Positions 48,462 to 57,415 of a DNA stretch of 64,000 nt are shown one piece after another (the stretch's first letter is position 1; each line of letters starts with the position of its first letter). Made by a program: the position numbers and the translations under genes. Under the pieces are notes generated by a model, which saw only the letters and a program-made list of their open reading frames with translations, searched no databases and had not been told where the DNA came from. Location: contig JACRAM010000068.1 of assembly GCA_016213405.1 (NCBI GenBank), forward strand, positions 1 through 64,000, written 5' to 3'. The DNA comes from Bacteroidota bacterium. GTDB lineage: Bacteria > Bacteroidota > Bacteroidia > Palsa-948.

Positions 48462-49334
48462 ATGATTAAAAATTATCTTTCGCTTGTAAAGTTCAGCCAC
48501 ACTATTTTCGCAATGCCTTTTGCAGTGATTGGATTTTTTCTTGGGCTGGCTGATTCTTCCCCTCTCCTTGAGGAGAGGGGACTGAGGGGTGAGGCGAAAC
48601 TATTTTTCCTCGTAATCCTCTGCATGGTCTTTGCGCGCAGTTCCGCCATGGCATTCAACCGCTGGGCGGATAATAAATATGACAAAGAAAACATGCGGAC
48701 AAAAATCCGTGAGATACCAAGCGGGATTATTTCTTCAGGCAATGCGTTAGCGTTTGTAATCACAAACTGCATTCTTTTCATTGTTACTGCTTTCTTCATC
48801 AACCGGATTTGTTTTTTTCTTTCACCGGTTGCTCTTGCAGTAATTCTTGGCTACAGCTATACAAAACGATTCACTCCGCTTTGTCATTTAATATTAGGAT
48901 TGGGATTATCGCTTGCTCCTCTCGGAGCTTTTCTTGCTGTGACAGGAGAATTCAGATTGCTTCCTCTACTCTACTCTTTTGTGGTTTTATTCTGGGTAAG
49001 CGGATTTGATATTATCTATGCTTTGCAGGACGAAGAGTTTGACCGCTCGCAAAATCTGAAATCAATTCCTGTTTTGCTGGGAAAGAAAAATGCGCTGATG
49101 CTTTCAAGAATCCTTCACCTGGTTTCTGCTTCAATTGTATTGTTCGCAGGATACTTTGCGGGATTTCATCTTTGGTATTGGATTGGTTCTGTCCTCTTTA
49201 TTTCACTTCTCATCTATCAGCATACTCTTGTTAAACCAAATGATCTGCGAAAAGTAAATCTGGCGTTCTTCACCACGAACGGAATCGCAAGTGTGGTGTT
49301 TGCGGTTTTCTTTCTTCTAGAACTTTACTTGTGA
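48462..49334 (+). CDS. UbiA-family prenyltransferase
   Basis: 290 residues from the ATG at 48462 (MIKNYLSLVKFSHTIFAMPF). About eight or nine membrane helices; the two Asp-rich motifs are NRWADNKYDKENMRT and DIIYALQDEEFDRSQNLKS. It transfers a polyprenyl chain onto an aromatic ring. In a menaquinone-using phylum the futalosine-pathway MqnP role is likely, though a 4-hydroxybenzoate role cannot be excluded. A palindromic half-element at 48559-48595 is translated as SSPLLEERGLRGEAK in the loop after helix 1. Confidence 0.88.
   Translation: MIKNYLSLVKFSHTIFAMPFAVIGFFLGLADSSPLLEERGLRGEAKLFFLVILCMVFARSSAMAFNRWADNKYDKENMRTKIREIPSGIISSGNALAFVITNCILFIVTAFFINRICFFLSPVALAVILGYSYTKRFTPLCHLILGLGLSLAPLGAFLAVTGEFRLLPLLYSFVVLFWVSGFDIIYALQDEEFDRSQNLKSIPVLLGKKNALMLSRILHLVSASIVLFAGYFAGFHLWYWIGSVLFISLLIYQHTLVKPNDLRKVNLAFFTTNGIASVVFAVFFLLELYL
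48559..48595. repeat. palindromic half-element inside the UbiA gene
   Basis: CCCCTCTCCT (48559-48568) and AGGAGAGGGG (48571-48580) form a perfect 10-bp hairpin, followed by ACTGAGGGGTGAGGC. Near-identical to the copies at 24314 and 56601. Confidence 0.88.
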
Positions 49335-50071
49335 GTGTCTCGCTTTGCTCTCTTGCTTCTAACTCTCATATTTAATCCTTCCACCAGCAGAGAGAACAAC
49401 ATGGATACATATATATACTGCTTTGGCACATGGTAATGGAAAGAATCAAGAATCAATACCATGCCTATCATAAGCAGGAACGCAAGCGCAAGCATTTTGA
49501 TGGTTGGATGTTTATTGATAAAGTCGCTTACTATTTCAGAAAACCAAAGCATGATGATCATGGCAATAATTACTGCACCAATCATTATAAGAACATTGCT
49601 CACTAATCCCACTGCTGTTAAAATCGAATCAAATGAAAAAATAATATCTATGAAAACTATCTGCATGATGATAGCATTCAACGCAATTTTCTTAATGTTC
49701 ATTCCTTCTTCATCGCGCCCTTCCATCTTATTGTGAATTTCAATGGTGGTTTTAATAAGAAGAAAAACTCCACCAGAAAATAAAATCAGGTCACGTCCTG
49801 TTGCGCCAAAATCACTGATATAAAACAATGGGTCTTTCAAACCTATCACCCAGGTGATGCTGAACAAAAGCGCAATCCTCATTAAAAGGGCAAGCGATAA
49901 CCCTGCTCCTCTCGCTTTTCGCTGATCTTTTCTGTCTGGAAGTTTTCCTGCTACAATCGCGATGAAAATAATATTATCTATCCCAAGTACTATCTCAAGC
50001 ACGGTAAGCGTGAGCATGCTGATGACTGCATGCACCGAAAAAAGTTCCTGAAAGTTCTGCGCTAAGTCCAT
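49325..50071 (-). CDS. TerC family integral membrane protein
   Basis: 248 residues with about seven membrane helices and the family motif LEIVLGIDNIIFIAIVAGKL plus IVFIDIIFSFDSILTAVGLV. TerC/Alx relatives export metal ions such as manganese. The stop overlaps the convergent ubiA-like gene by 10 bases. Confidence 0.92.
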   Translation of the reverse strand: MDLAQNFQELFSVHAVISMLTLTVLEIVLGIDNIIFIAIVAGKLPDRKDQRKARGAGLSLALLMRIALLFSITWVIGLKDPLFYISDFGATGRDLILFSGGVFLLIKTTIEIHNKMEGRDEEGMNIKKIALNAIIMQIVFIDIIFSFDSILTAVGLVSNVLIMIGAVIIAMIIMLWFSEIVSDFINKHPTIKMLALAFLLMIGMVLILDSFHYHVPKQYIYVSMLFSLLVEGLNMRVRSKRAKRDTHK

Positions 50072-50081
50072 TGTTGAAAAT

Positions 50082-50155
50082 GATTACACAGATTTAAAGA
50101 GAGATTACACTGATGGAATTAATCGGTGTAATCAGATATTTTTATCTGTGTAATC
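50082..50155. repeat. nested GATTACAC inverted repeats
   Basis: GATTACACAGAT (50082-50093) pairs perfectly with ATCTGTGTAATC (50144-50155); inside, GATTACACTGAT (50103-50114) pairs with ATCGGTGTAATC at 50123-50134 with one mismatch. Left copies are 21 bases (three heptads) apart. Confidence 0.85.
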
Positions 50156-50261
50156 GGTGTTTAATACAAAAGTACACAGAAAAGTTTCGTTTCAACTGAA
50201 ATTATTCTTTCTCATTTTCAACAAGTTATGCAAAGTACAGGCTTAAACATGGTATTATGTG

Positions 50262-50291
50262 TTGCATGGTACTGTTTTATGTATACCTTTG
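50262..50291 (+). promoter_or_regulatory. Bacteroidota-type promoter for the PadR-PspC unit
   Basis: TTG at 50262-50264 and TACCTTTG at 50284-50291, 19 bases apart. It lies inside the long upstream extension of the PadR frame, so it supports the ATG at 50330 as the true start. Confidence 0.7.
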
Positions 50292-50329
50292 TTTCGTCAA
50301 TCAGTAAAAACATAACTCAAAATAAAAAC

Positions 50330-50653
50330 ATGGACATTGAAAACACACAGGCGCAGATGAGGAAAGGAGTCCTGGAGTTTTGCATTCTTGCCACACTCAC
50401 GAACGGGGACGCATACCCGACCGAGATCATTGAAAAGATGAAAGATGCAAAACTCGTAGTGGTGGAAGGAACTCTCTATCCCCTGCTCACACGCCTTAAA
50501 AACATGGGGCTGCTCAGCTATCGCTGGGAAGAATCCACATCCGGACCACCGCGCAAATACTACAAACTAACTCCTGTTGGAAAACAATTCCTGAAAGAAT
50601 TGGAAACGAACTGGGAAGACCTTGTAAAATCAGTAAACAAAATCACAAAATAA
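50330..50653 (+). CDS. PadR-family transcriptional regulator
   Basis: 107 residues. A winged helix: LEFCILATLTNGDAYPTEII, then VVEGTLYPLLTRLKNMGLLS and GPPRKYYKLTPVGKQFLKEL. PadR proteins dimerise through a C-terminal helix and repress neighbouring genes. Position and direction, 53 bases before a PspC gene, indicate it controls that unit. The frame opens upstream at 50228, but the promoter at 50262 argues for 50330. Confidence 0.92.
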   Translation: MDIENTQAQMRKGVLEFCILATLTNGDAYPTEIIEKMKDAKLVVVEGTLYPLLTRLKNMGLLSYRWEESTSGPPRKYYKLTPVGKQFLKELETNWEDLVKSVNKITK

Positions 50654-50706
50654 AATTTTCGAAAAACGAAACTGTACGAAAGTACGAAACAATAAAACCA
50701 ACTACA

Positions 50707-52419
50707 ATGAACAAGACAGTAATCATCAACTTAAGCGGAATCATCTTTCATATAGACGAAGACGCTTACCTGAAATTGTCAAGTTACCTGACAACCATAA
50801 AAGGATACTTCTCCGAATCAGAAGGCAGAGATGAAATCATGGCGGACATCGAAAACCGAATTGCCGAAATGCTTTCTGAAAAAGTTTCTGACAGAAAGCA
50901 AGTTGTGCTCATGACAGATGTAGATTATGTAATCGGTGTGATGGGTAAACCCGAAGATTTCGCTGGAGATAAAGCTCACAGTGAAGAAACTAAAAAAGAA
51001 CAACCCACCTATTCTTCATCAGGAAAACGCAAAAGAGTGTTCCGCGATACAGACAATAAAATTCTTGGAGGCGTTTGTTCAGGGATTGGAAATTATTTCA
51101 ACATAGATCCGCTCTGGCTGAGACTTGCATTAGTAGTTTGCTTCTTTTCATTCGGAATCGGCTTCCTTCTATATATAGTATTGTGGATTGTAATTCCCGA
51201 AGCGAAAACCTCCGCAGAGAAACTGGAAATGCACGGAGAAGACATCAACGTTTCCAACATCGGAAAAAAAGTAGAGGAAGAAATGAAACATTTCGGAAAG
51301 AAAGTGGGAAGTTGGGGAGAAGAAGTAAAGAAGACAGCCACTTCATCCAAAGGCAGAGATTTTGTTGACCGGTTGGTTGATTTTCTCACCTCAGTGTTTG
51401 GCGCCTTCTTCAAAGTGTTCGCGAAACTGCTCGGAGTATTTTTCGTCATCTTCGGTTTGATTTTACTCGTAGCAATCATCAGTTCCCTTTTTGGCGGAAC
51501 AGGAATGATTCACATAGATAATCATTCCTTTTCCTTTCACGATTTCTTCTACACATTTTATGAAAGCGGAGACCAGATGACACTCGCCTCCATCGCTATT
51601 GTGCTTTTCCTTGGCGTTCCGCTCATCATGCTCGTATACGGAGGAGTGAAAATGCTTCTTGGAATAAGAGCGAGAAACAGAATTGTAAATCTCTCGGCAG
51701 GAATTCTCTGGGTGATTGGAATCGCTCTGATGATTACAATGGGAATTCAAGTGGCTCAGCAGTTTTCAGAAGAAGCAGAAAGCAAACAAGAATTTACAAT
51801 GACAAAAACAAAATGCGATACGCTTTTTCTTCGCGTGAGAGAAGTCAAGGATTGGAATGATAACGCGAGGGATTATTCTCACAAAAAACATTTTCACGTG
51901 TCATTCCGAAAGCACAGACTGTTTTCATCCGACAGTTCAAATATTTATTTCGGATATCCAACGCTCGACATAGTGAAAAGCGAATCCGACAGCATGGAGA
52001 TTGTTGTTTACAATAATGCAATGGGCAAAGACAAAAAAGAAGCGCTTCATTTTGCGTGCAATGTCAATTACGAAATCTTTCAAAAAGATTCTTTGATTGA
52101 ACTCATGCCCTATTTCTCCATTCCCAGGGAAGAAAAATGGAGAAACCAGCAAGTGCATATTGAAGTGCGCATTCCTAAAGGGAAAACCGTTTACCTCGCA
52201 AAAAACATGAGCGATATTCTTGACGATGTGCATAACGAAACCGACACGTATGATGGCGACATGGTCGGACGCAGATGGATGATGGGTTCGGAAGAATTAA
52301 AATGTTTAGACTGCAATGGACTTGAAACAGTTCACAAGAAAAAATGGAAAAATAAAATAGAAAAAGAAATTTCTGATTCAATTGAAGAAGAAATTTCTAA
52401 TTCAATAGATAAAAAATAA
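50707..52419 (+). CDS. PspC domain protein
   Basis: 570 residues. The N-terminal 90 residues (MNKTVIINLSGIIFHIDEDA, GRDEIMADIENRIAEMLSE) are a helical domain common in this family; then the PspC domain VFRDTDNKILGGVCSGIGNY ... LYIVLWIVIPEAKT, further membrane segments, and a C-terminal extracytoplasmic beta-rich part. PspC-type proteins sense envelope stress. Regulated by the adjacent PadR gene, by context. Confidence 0.9.
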   Translation: MNKTVIINLSGIIFHIDEDAYLKLSSYLTTIKGYFSESEGRDEIMADIENRIAEMLSEKVSDRKQVVLMTDVDYVIGVMGKPEDFAGDKAHSEETKKEQPTYSSSGKRKRVFRDTDNKILGGVCSGIGNYFNIDPLWLRLALVVCFFSFGIGFLLYIVLWIVIPEAKTSAEKLEMHGEDINVSNIGKKVEEEMKHFGKKVGSWGEEVKKTATSSKGRDFVDRLVDFLTSVFGAFFKVFAKLLGVFFVIFGLILLVAIISSLFGGTGMIHIDNHSFSFHDFFYTFYESGDQMTLASIAIVLFLGVPLIMLVYGGVKMLLGIRARNRIVNLSAGILWVIGIALMITMGIQVAQQFSEEAESKQEFTMTKTKCDTLFLRVREVKDWNDNARDYSHKKHFHVSFRKHRLFSSDSSNIYFGYPTLDIVKSESDSMEIVVYNNAMGKDKKEALHFACNVNYEIFQKDSLIELMPYFSIPREEKWRNQQVHIEVRIPKGKTVYLAKNMSDILDDVHNETDTYDGDMVGRRWMMGSEELKCLDCNGLETVHKKKWKNKIEKEISDSIEEEISNSIDKK

Positions 52420-52441
52420 TCATAATATAAAATCAACTAAA

Positions 52442-52645
52442 ATGGAAACACAAATTCAAGACATCGAAAAACAAAAAAAGAAAGACGCTCAGAAAACTGG
52501 CGGTCTTCTTTTCACAGGTTGCATGTTCATCGGAATGGCAATGGGATGGTTCTTCGGTCATTTTAATGTATGCATGTTCGCTGGAATGGGAGTCGGTTTC
52601 ATCATGATGGCGGTGGTGATTGCTTCCAATGCGAACAAGAAATAG
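52442..52645 (+). CDS. small two-helix membrane protein
   Basis: 67 residues: a charged N-terminus (QDIEKQKKKDAQKTGG) and two glycine/methionine-rich membrane helices (LLFTGCMFIGMAMGWFFG, FAGMGVGFIMMAVVI). Starts 22 bases after the PspC stop, so likely part of the same unit. Unknown function. Confidence 0.72.
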   Translation: METQIQDIEKQKKKDAQKTGGLLFTGCMFIGMAMGWFFGHFNVCMFAGMGVGFIMMAVVIASNANKK

Positions 52646-52718
52646 TTCATAGTTAAAATTTGTTAAACCTTTGTGCAATCCATCTGTCAAAAACAATAAA
52701 GCAGTATCATTGCATCCT

Positions 52719-55418
52719 ATGAAAAAATATTTTCTGAAGCCCATCCTAAGTCCTTCCCGAAAGGAAGGACTTTTGGTTGCTTTACTTTTTTTTATGCTCC
52801 CTTCCCTTTGGGAAGGGACGGGGATGGGCCTCTTTGCCCAATGGGGCGGTGGCGGTGGCAACTGGAAAGAGATGTCTGAAAAAATGAAGGTTGGACATTT
52901 TTACGGAAAGATTGTTGACAGCACAAATAATAAAGGAGTTGAATTCGCATCTGTTCAACTTATCGGAAATGTCTTTGATACAACAACAAAGACAATGAAA
53001 AAAGATGTCGTGGTAGCGGGGCAATTAACTGAAGCAAACGGTGATTTCAGTTTGGAAAAAATTAATGTGATGGGAAAATTCAAATTGAAAATCATCGCGA
53101 TGGGATACGCGCTGAAAGAAATTGCCATCTCGTTTGATGTGGATATGGAAAAAATTAAAAACGGAGGCATGAGCATGTTGAGCGCGATGGATAAAGATTT
53201 AGGAAACATAAAAATAAGACCGCAGGCAAAACAACTTAAAGAAGTAGAAATTGTTTCAACAGCTTCCGTGATGGAGCTAAAGCTTGATAAAAAAGTTTTT
53301 AATGTGGAGAAGAATATGATTTCGACAGGAGGAACTGCCGAAGATGTGATGAAACAGGTTCCTTCAGTGAGTGTCGATGCAGATGGAAACGTAACGATGA
53401 GAAATGCTTCTCCACAGATTTTTGTGGATGGCAAACCCACCACGCTAACGCTTGACCAGATTCCCGCTGACGCCATTCAAAGCGTGGAAATAATTTCAAA
53501 TCCATCCGCGAAGTATGACGCTTCTGGCGGAGAAGGAGGAATTCTGAACATCGTTCTGAAAAAAGAGAAGCGCATGGGCTACAACGGAAACATCCGCGCG
53601 GGGATTGACCAGCATTTGAGATTCAATGGAGGAGCCGACATGAATGCAAGAGACGGAAAAATAAATGCTTTCATCAGCGGAAACTTCAATCAGCGTTATT
53701 CTTTAACAACAGGAAAAACGAACAGAGAAAATCTTATCGGATATCCGCTTACAACTATTTCTCAAACTCAAAATTCAATCACCAATGGATATTTCGGAAT
53801 GGGGCGGGCTGGCGTTGATTATTTCATGAACAACCGTAATACTTTTACGCTTTCCGGAAATTATATGACAGGAAGGTTTAAACCTGAAGACAGCTTACAC
53901 ACACAAACCGACACGGTCTATCCCGTTTATACAAATTTTTCTTCCTATAATAGAATTTCAAATACTAAAAGAAGATTTGGCAACACAGGCGCTTCGTTCC
54001 AATACAAACATATTTTCCCGCGCGAAGGAGAAGAGTGGACGGCTGATTTGAATTACAACCAAAGTCAGTTTGTCTGGCTGGGAGATTACACTTCAAAATA
54101 TTATGACGCCAGCGGAAATTCCACCGGGCTGAACATTTTTCAGAACATGAGCGGGAACGGCTATAACAAAATTTTCACCGGGCAAACTGATTTGGTTCTT
54201 CCGCTGAATTCAAAAGATACATCCGGAAAAGCAAAAATAGAAACAGGAATCCGCGGTTCGTACAGAGATTTTCTGAGCAAGACAGATAATTTTCTGAAAG
54301 ACGACAGCACGGGAGATTTCAATCTCATAAAAAACCAAAGCACCCACTATAAATTCATTGACCAAGTATATGCGGGTTATGTAACCTACGGAATGCATAA
54401 AAATAAATTCAGCTGGCAGATTGGTTTAAGAGGTGAAAGCTCATCTTACATAGGAGAATTGATTGACTCCAACAAGACCTTCAAAAATATTTTTCCCATC
54501 AGCCTGTTCCCTAGTTGCTCTTCTACATACGATTTGAATGGCAAGGATAATTTTCAGTTTTCTTATTCAAGAAGAATCAACCGCCCTTCCTTCTTTCAGA
54601 TAATTCCGTTTACCGATTATTCCGATTCACTCAATCTCAAAAGAGGAAATCCCGCTTTGAAACCGGAGTTCACCCATTCGCTTGAACTTTCTTATCTCAA
54701 AACAATTAACTCCTCAAATAATATTCTTGCCACTGTTTATTTCAAAAACACAGATGGGCTCATTACAGGTTACCAAACGCGAGAATACGATTCAACGCTT
54801 CAGCGTATGGCAATCGTCAATACTTATGAAAATGCAGATCAAACCTATGTGTATGGTGCAGAACTCACCAGCAAGCACGGAATAAAAAAATGGCTGGATT
54901 TCACGTTCAACTTCAATGTATATTATTCCTTAATGGATGCAAAAAATGTTGAGGCAAACCTTACCAACGAACAGTTCAGTTGGTTCACAAAAGAAAATTT
55001 TACGTTCAAGCTTCCGAAAAATTTCAGCATACAACTCAATCCTGAATACCGTTCGCAAGCCAGCGTTCCTGTTTCACGCGGAGATACTAAATACGGAGGC
55101 ATGAGTGGTTTTCAATCGTCTCCAACTTCCACTGCGCAGGGTTACATCAAGGCACGCTATTCAGTGGATGCCGCAATAAAGTATGAGTTCATGAAAAACA
55201 AAGCCGCAAGCCTAAGTGTGAACATTCGCGATATCTTCGGAACCGATATTAATGAAACTGTTACCAACTCCGCCTACTTCAATCAAACCACCTCTCGTTT
55301 GCGTGACCCTCGTTTAGTACGCGTGAATTTTTCTTACCGCTTTGGAAAATTTGACACCTCCATCTTCAAGCGCAAAAACATGAAAGTGAATACGGACGGA
55401 ATGGAGATAGGGATGTAA
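52719..55418 (+). CDS. outer-membrane beta-barrel receptor of the TonB-dependent type (OMP_b-brl_3)
   Basis: 899 residues from the ATG at 52719. A CarboxypepD_reg-like domain (residues about 55-130, FYGKIVDSTNNKGVEFASVQ), a plug-like region (VMELKLDKKVFNVEKN, VDGKPTTLTLDQIPADAIQS, YDASGGEGGILNIVLKK), and a long barrel ending in RVNFSYRFGKFDTSIF with a short tail. Several barrels of this type need no TonB box. Ligand unknown. Its signal core (LLVALLFFMLP) lies between two inverted half-elements at 52737-52831. Confidence 0.9.
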   Translation: MKKYFLKPILSPSRKEGLLVALLFFMLPSLWEGTGMGLFAQWGGGGGNWKEMSEKMKVGHFYGKIVDSTNNKGVEFASVQLIGNVFDTTTKTMKKDVVVAGQLTEANGDFSLEKINVMGKFKLKIIAMGYALKEIAISFDVDMEKIKNGGMSMLSAMDKDLGNIKIRPQAKQLKEVEIVSTASVMELKLDKKVFNVEKNMISTGGTAEDVMKQVPSVSVDADGNVTMRNASPQIFVDGKPTTLTLDQIPADAIQSVEIISNPSAKYDASGGEGGILNIVLKKEKRMGYNGNIRAGIDQHLRFNGGADMNARDGKINAFISGNFNQRYSLTTGKTNRENLIGYPLTTISQTQNSITNGYFGMGRAGVDYFMNNRNTFTLSGNYMTGRFKPEDSLHTQTDTVYPVYTNFSSYNRISNTKRRFGNTGASFQYKHIFPREGEEWTADLNYNQSQFVWLGDYTSKYYDASGNSTGLNIFQNMSGNGYNKIFTGQTDLVLPLNSKDTSGKAKIETGIRGSYRDFLSKTDNFLKDDSTGDFNLIKNQSTHYKFIDQVYAGYVTYGMHKNKFSWQIGLRGESSSYIGELIDSNKTFKNIFPISLFPSCSSTYDLNGKDNFQFSYSRRINRPSFFQIIPFTDYSDSLNLKRGNPALKPEFTHSLELSYLKTINSSNNILATVYFKNTDGLITGYQTREYDSTLQRMAIVNTYENADQTYVYGAELTSKHGIKKWLDFTFNFNVYYSLMDAKNVEANLTNEQFSWFTKENFTFKLPKNFSIQLNPEYRSQASVPVSRGDTKYGGMSGFQSSPTSTAQGYIKARYSVDAAIKYEFMKNKAASLSVNIRDIFGTDINETVTNSAYFNQTTSRLRDPRLVRVNFSYRFGKFDTSIFKRKNMKVNTDGMEIGM
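52737..52831. repeat. composite palindromic element in a signal-peptide region
   Basis: AAGCCCATCC (52737-52746) and GGATGGGCCT (52822-52831) bound a 95-bp unit; inside are GTCCTTCC/GGAAGGAC (52750-52770) and CCCTTCCC/GGGAAGGG (52800-52818). Fully translated. Confidence 0.88.
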
Positions 55419-55495
55419 CTTCAGCAAACAGCAAGTCTTTATAAAATCTTTATGTACCATTAAGTATTTTTATGCTTTCTTAATAAGTAGCGCAA

Positions 55496-55503
55496 TACAT
55501 TTG
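55496..55503 (+). promoter_or_regulatory. candidate -7 element TACATTTG before the histidine kinase
   Basis: Exact TAnnTTTG match ending 8 bases before the ATG at 55512; no clear TTTG at -33. If used, the transcript is almost leaderless. Confidence 0.45.
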
Positions 55504-55511
55504 TGCCATAG

Positions 55512-56594
55512 ATGAACAAGCACCTGTTATATAAAGGAAACAAAACAAGACAGTTTATTATAAGTATATTACTTGTTTCTGCTGTATCTGCTTTGTGTTA
55601 TGTGTTTTCTCCTTACATGGGCTATAGAGTTGTAGCGCTCATTTTACTTGTTACCGTTTCATTCATAGCGATGTTTTTTGACATATTTCCTGTTCTTCTG
55701 GGAGCATTGTTAAGCGCATTGATCTGGAATTTCTTTTTTATTCCTCCAAAATTCACTTTTCATATCGGAGATACAGAGGATGTTTTAATGTTCTTAATGT
55801 ATTTTCTCATTGCCACAGTAAACGCGGTGCTGACTTATAAAATAAGGCAGATAGAAAAAGAAACGATGAAGGAAGAAGAAAAAGAACGCACACTAAAGCT
55901 TTATAACACACTTCTTAATTCGCTTTCTCATGAACTAAAAACTCCCATTGCAACGATCATGGGAGCAACTGATAATTTAGAAAGCAATGCTGGTAAGCTT
56001 TCCGAGCAGAATAAAGATGAATTGCTTTCAGAAATTTCGTCTGCCACTTCCCGCCTCAATCAGCAGGTAGAAAATCTCCTGAACATGTCAAGGCTGGAAT
56101 CGGGATTCATTCAGCCGAAAAAAGATTGGATGGACATTACAGAATTAATTTACAATGTGGCTAAACGAGTGGAAGAAAATAAAATCACACAGAAAATAAA
56201 TATCAATATCAATCCGGAAATTCCCATGTTTAAACTGGACAAAGGAATGATCGAACAGGTTATTTATAATTTATTATCCAATGCGGTTCTGTACACTCCG
56301 GAGCAAAGCGCTATTGGAATAACAGCTGTCTGCCATGTGGATATATTGCAAATTATAGTAGAGGATAACGGCAATGGATTTCCTGCTGATGAAATAGCAA
56401 AAGTGTTTGATAAGTTTTACCGTCTGAAAAACTCTAAAGCGGGAGGAACGGGGCTTGGACTCTCCATCGTTAAAGGATTTGTAGAAGCGCTGAGCGGTAA
56501 AATAAAATTGGAAAATATCTCAACGGGTGGAGCACGATTTACCATTGATATTCCTGCTGAAACATCTTATCTGAAAAATCTAAAACACGAATAA
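55512..56594 (+). CDS. KdpD-like sensor histidine kinase lacking the KdpD/Usp sensor part
   Basis: 360 residues. Four membrane helices form a DUF4118 segment (residues about 12-115) as in the middle of KdpD, followed by HisKA (SLSHELKTPIATIMGATDNL, His140) and HATPase (YNLLSNAVLYTP, VEDNGNGFP, GTGLGLSIVKGF). Compared with canonical KdpD it lacks the N-terminal cytosolic KdpD and Usp domains of about 400 residues. The response regulator and Kup lie downstream. Confidence 0.9.
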   Translation: MNKHLLYKGNKTRQFIISILLVSAVSALCYVFSPYMGYRVVALILLVTVSFIAMFFDIFPVLLGALLSALIWNFFFIPPKFTFHIGDTEDVLMFLMYFLIATVNAVLTYKIRQIEKETMKEEEKERTLKLYNTLLNSLSHELKTPIATIMGATDNLESNAGKLSEQNKDELLSEISSATSRLNQQVENLLNMSRLESGFIQPKKDWMDITELIYNVAKRVEENKITQKINININPEIPMFKLDKGMIEQVIYNLLSNAVLYTPEQSAIGITAVCHVDILQIIVEDNGNGFPADEIAKVFDKFYRLKNSKAGGTGLGLSIVKGFVEALSGKIKLENISTGGARFTIDIPAETSYLKNLKHE

Positions 56595-56600
56595 ATCCTT

Positions 56601-56637
56601 AGTCCCTCTCCATGAAGAGAGGGGTTGGGGTGAGGCA
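56601..56637. repeat. palindromic half-element between the kinase and regulator genes
   Basis: CCTCTC / GAGAGG stem then GGTTGGGGTGAGGC, ending 2 bases before the ATG at 56640. It replaces the expected leader of the response regulator. Confidence 0.85.
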
Positions 56638-56639
56638 AC

Positions 56640-57326
56640 ATGAATAGCGCAGAGATATTAATTATTGATGACGAAGCGCAGATTCGCAAACTGCTTGAAA
56701 TAACCTTGCAATCGAATGACTATAAAGTGAACCAGGCCGTAAATGCAAAAGAGGGATTGGCTCTATCAGCAAGCCATCCTCCTGATTTAATTTTGCTCGA
56801 CATTGGTTTGCCCGATGAATCAGGACATTCCGTTTTAAAAAAACTCAGGGAATGGTATACGAAGCCTATAATTATTGTTTCGGTGCAGAACAATGAAGAC
56901 GATATTGTAAAAGCATTAGATAACGGAGCAAATGATTATTTAATAAAGCCGTTCCGAACGCGCGAATTACTGGCGCGCATTCGTTCTTCCCTGCGAAGCC
57001 AATCGTCAGAAGAAACAAAACAAGTGATTGACTGCAATAATTTTCAAATGGATTTATCTGTTCGGGTGGTGAAGAAAAACAACGAAATCATAAAACTTAC
57101 CGCAACCGAATATAAATTGCTTGCTTTATTTGCCAAGAATGAAGGAAAGGTTTTAACTCATCATTATTTGCTTAAAGAGGTTTGGGGACCAGGTTATATC
57201 AACCAATCACAATACTTGCGTGTATTCATTGCTCAATTAAGAAAGAAAATAGAAAATGACCCAAACCGTCCCGCACATATTATTACTGAAAGCGGAGTTG
57301 GCTATCGTTTTACGGCAAAAGATTAA
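56640..57326 (+). CDS. KdpE-like OmpR-family response regulator
   Basis: 228 residues. Receiver domain with acidic pair D10/D11, phosphoacceptor Asp54 (LILLDIGLPDESG) and Lys103 (LIKPFRTRELLARI); C-terminal winged helix with TATEYKLLALFAKNEGKVLTH and the recognition region YINQSQYLRVFIAQLRKKIE, closely KdpE-like. Most likely phosphorylated by the kinase 45 bases upstream and controlling kup downstream. Confidence 0.93.
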   Translation: MNSAEILIIDDEAQIRKLLEITLQSNDYKVNQAVNAKEGLALSASHPPDLILLDIGLPDESGHSVLKKLREWYTKPIIIVSVQNNEDDIVKALDNGANDYLIKPFRTRELLARIRSSLRSQSSEETKQVIDCNNFQMDLSVRVVKKNNEIIKLTATEYKLLALFAKNEGKVLTHHYLLKEVWGPGYINQSQYLRVFIAQLRKKIENDPNRPAHIITESGVGYRFTAKD

Positions 57327-57415
57327 TCTTTATAAAATCTTTATGCTTCTCGCTCATAGTTTAATATGATATTTATGAAATCTGCGGTTGCTTTGTATAG
57401 AGAAAAACCTGCTCT

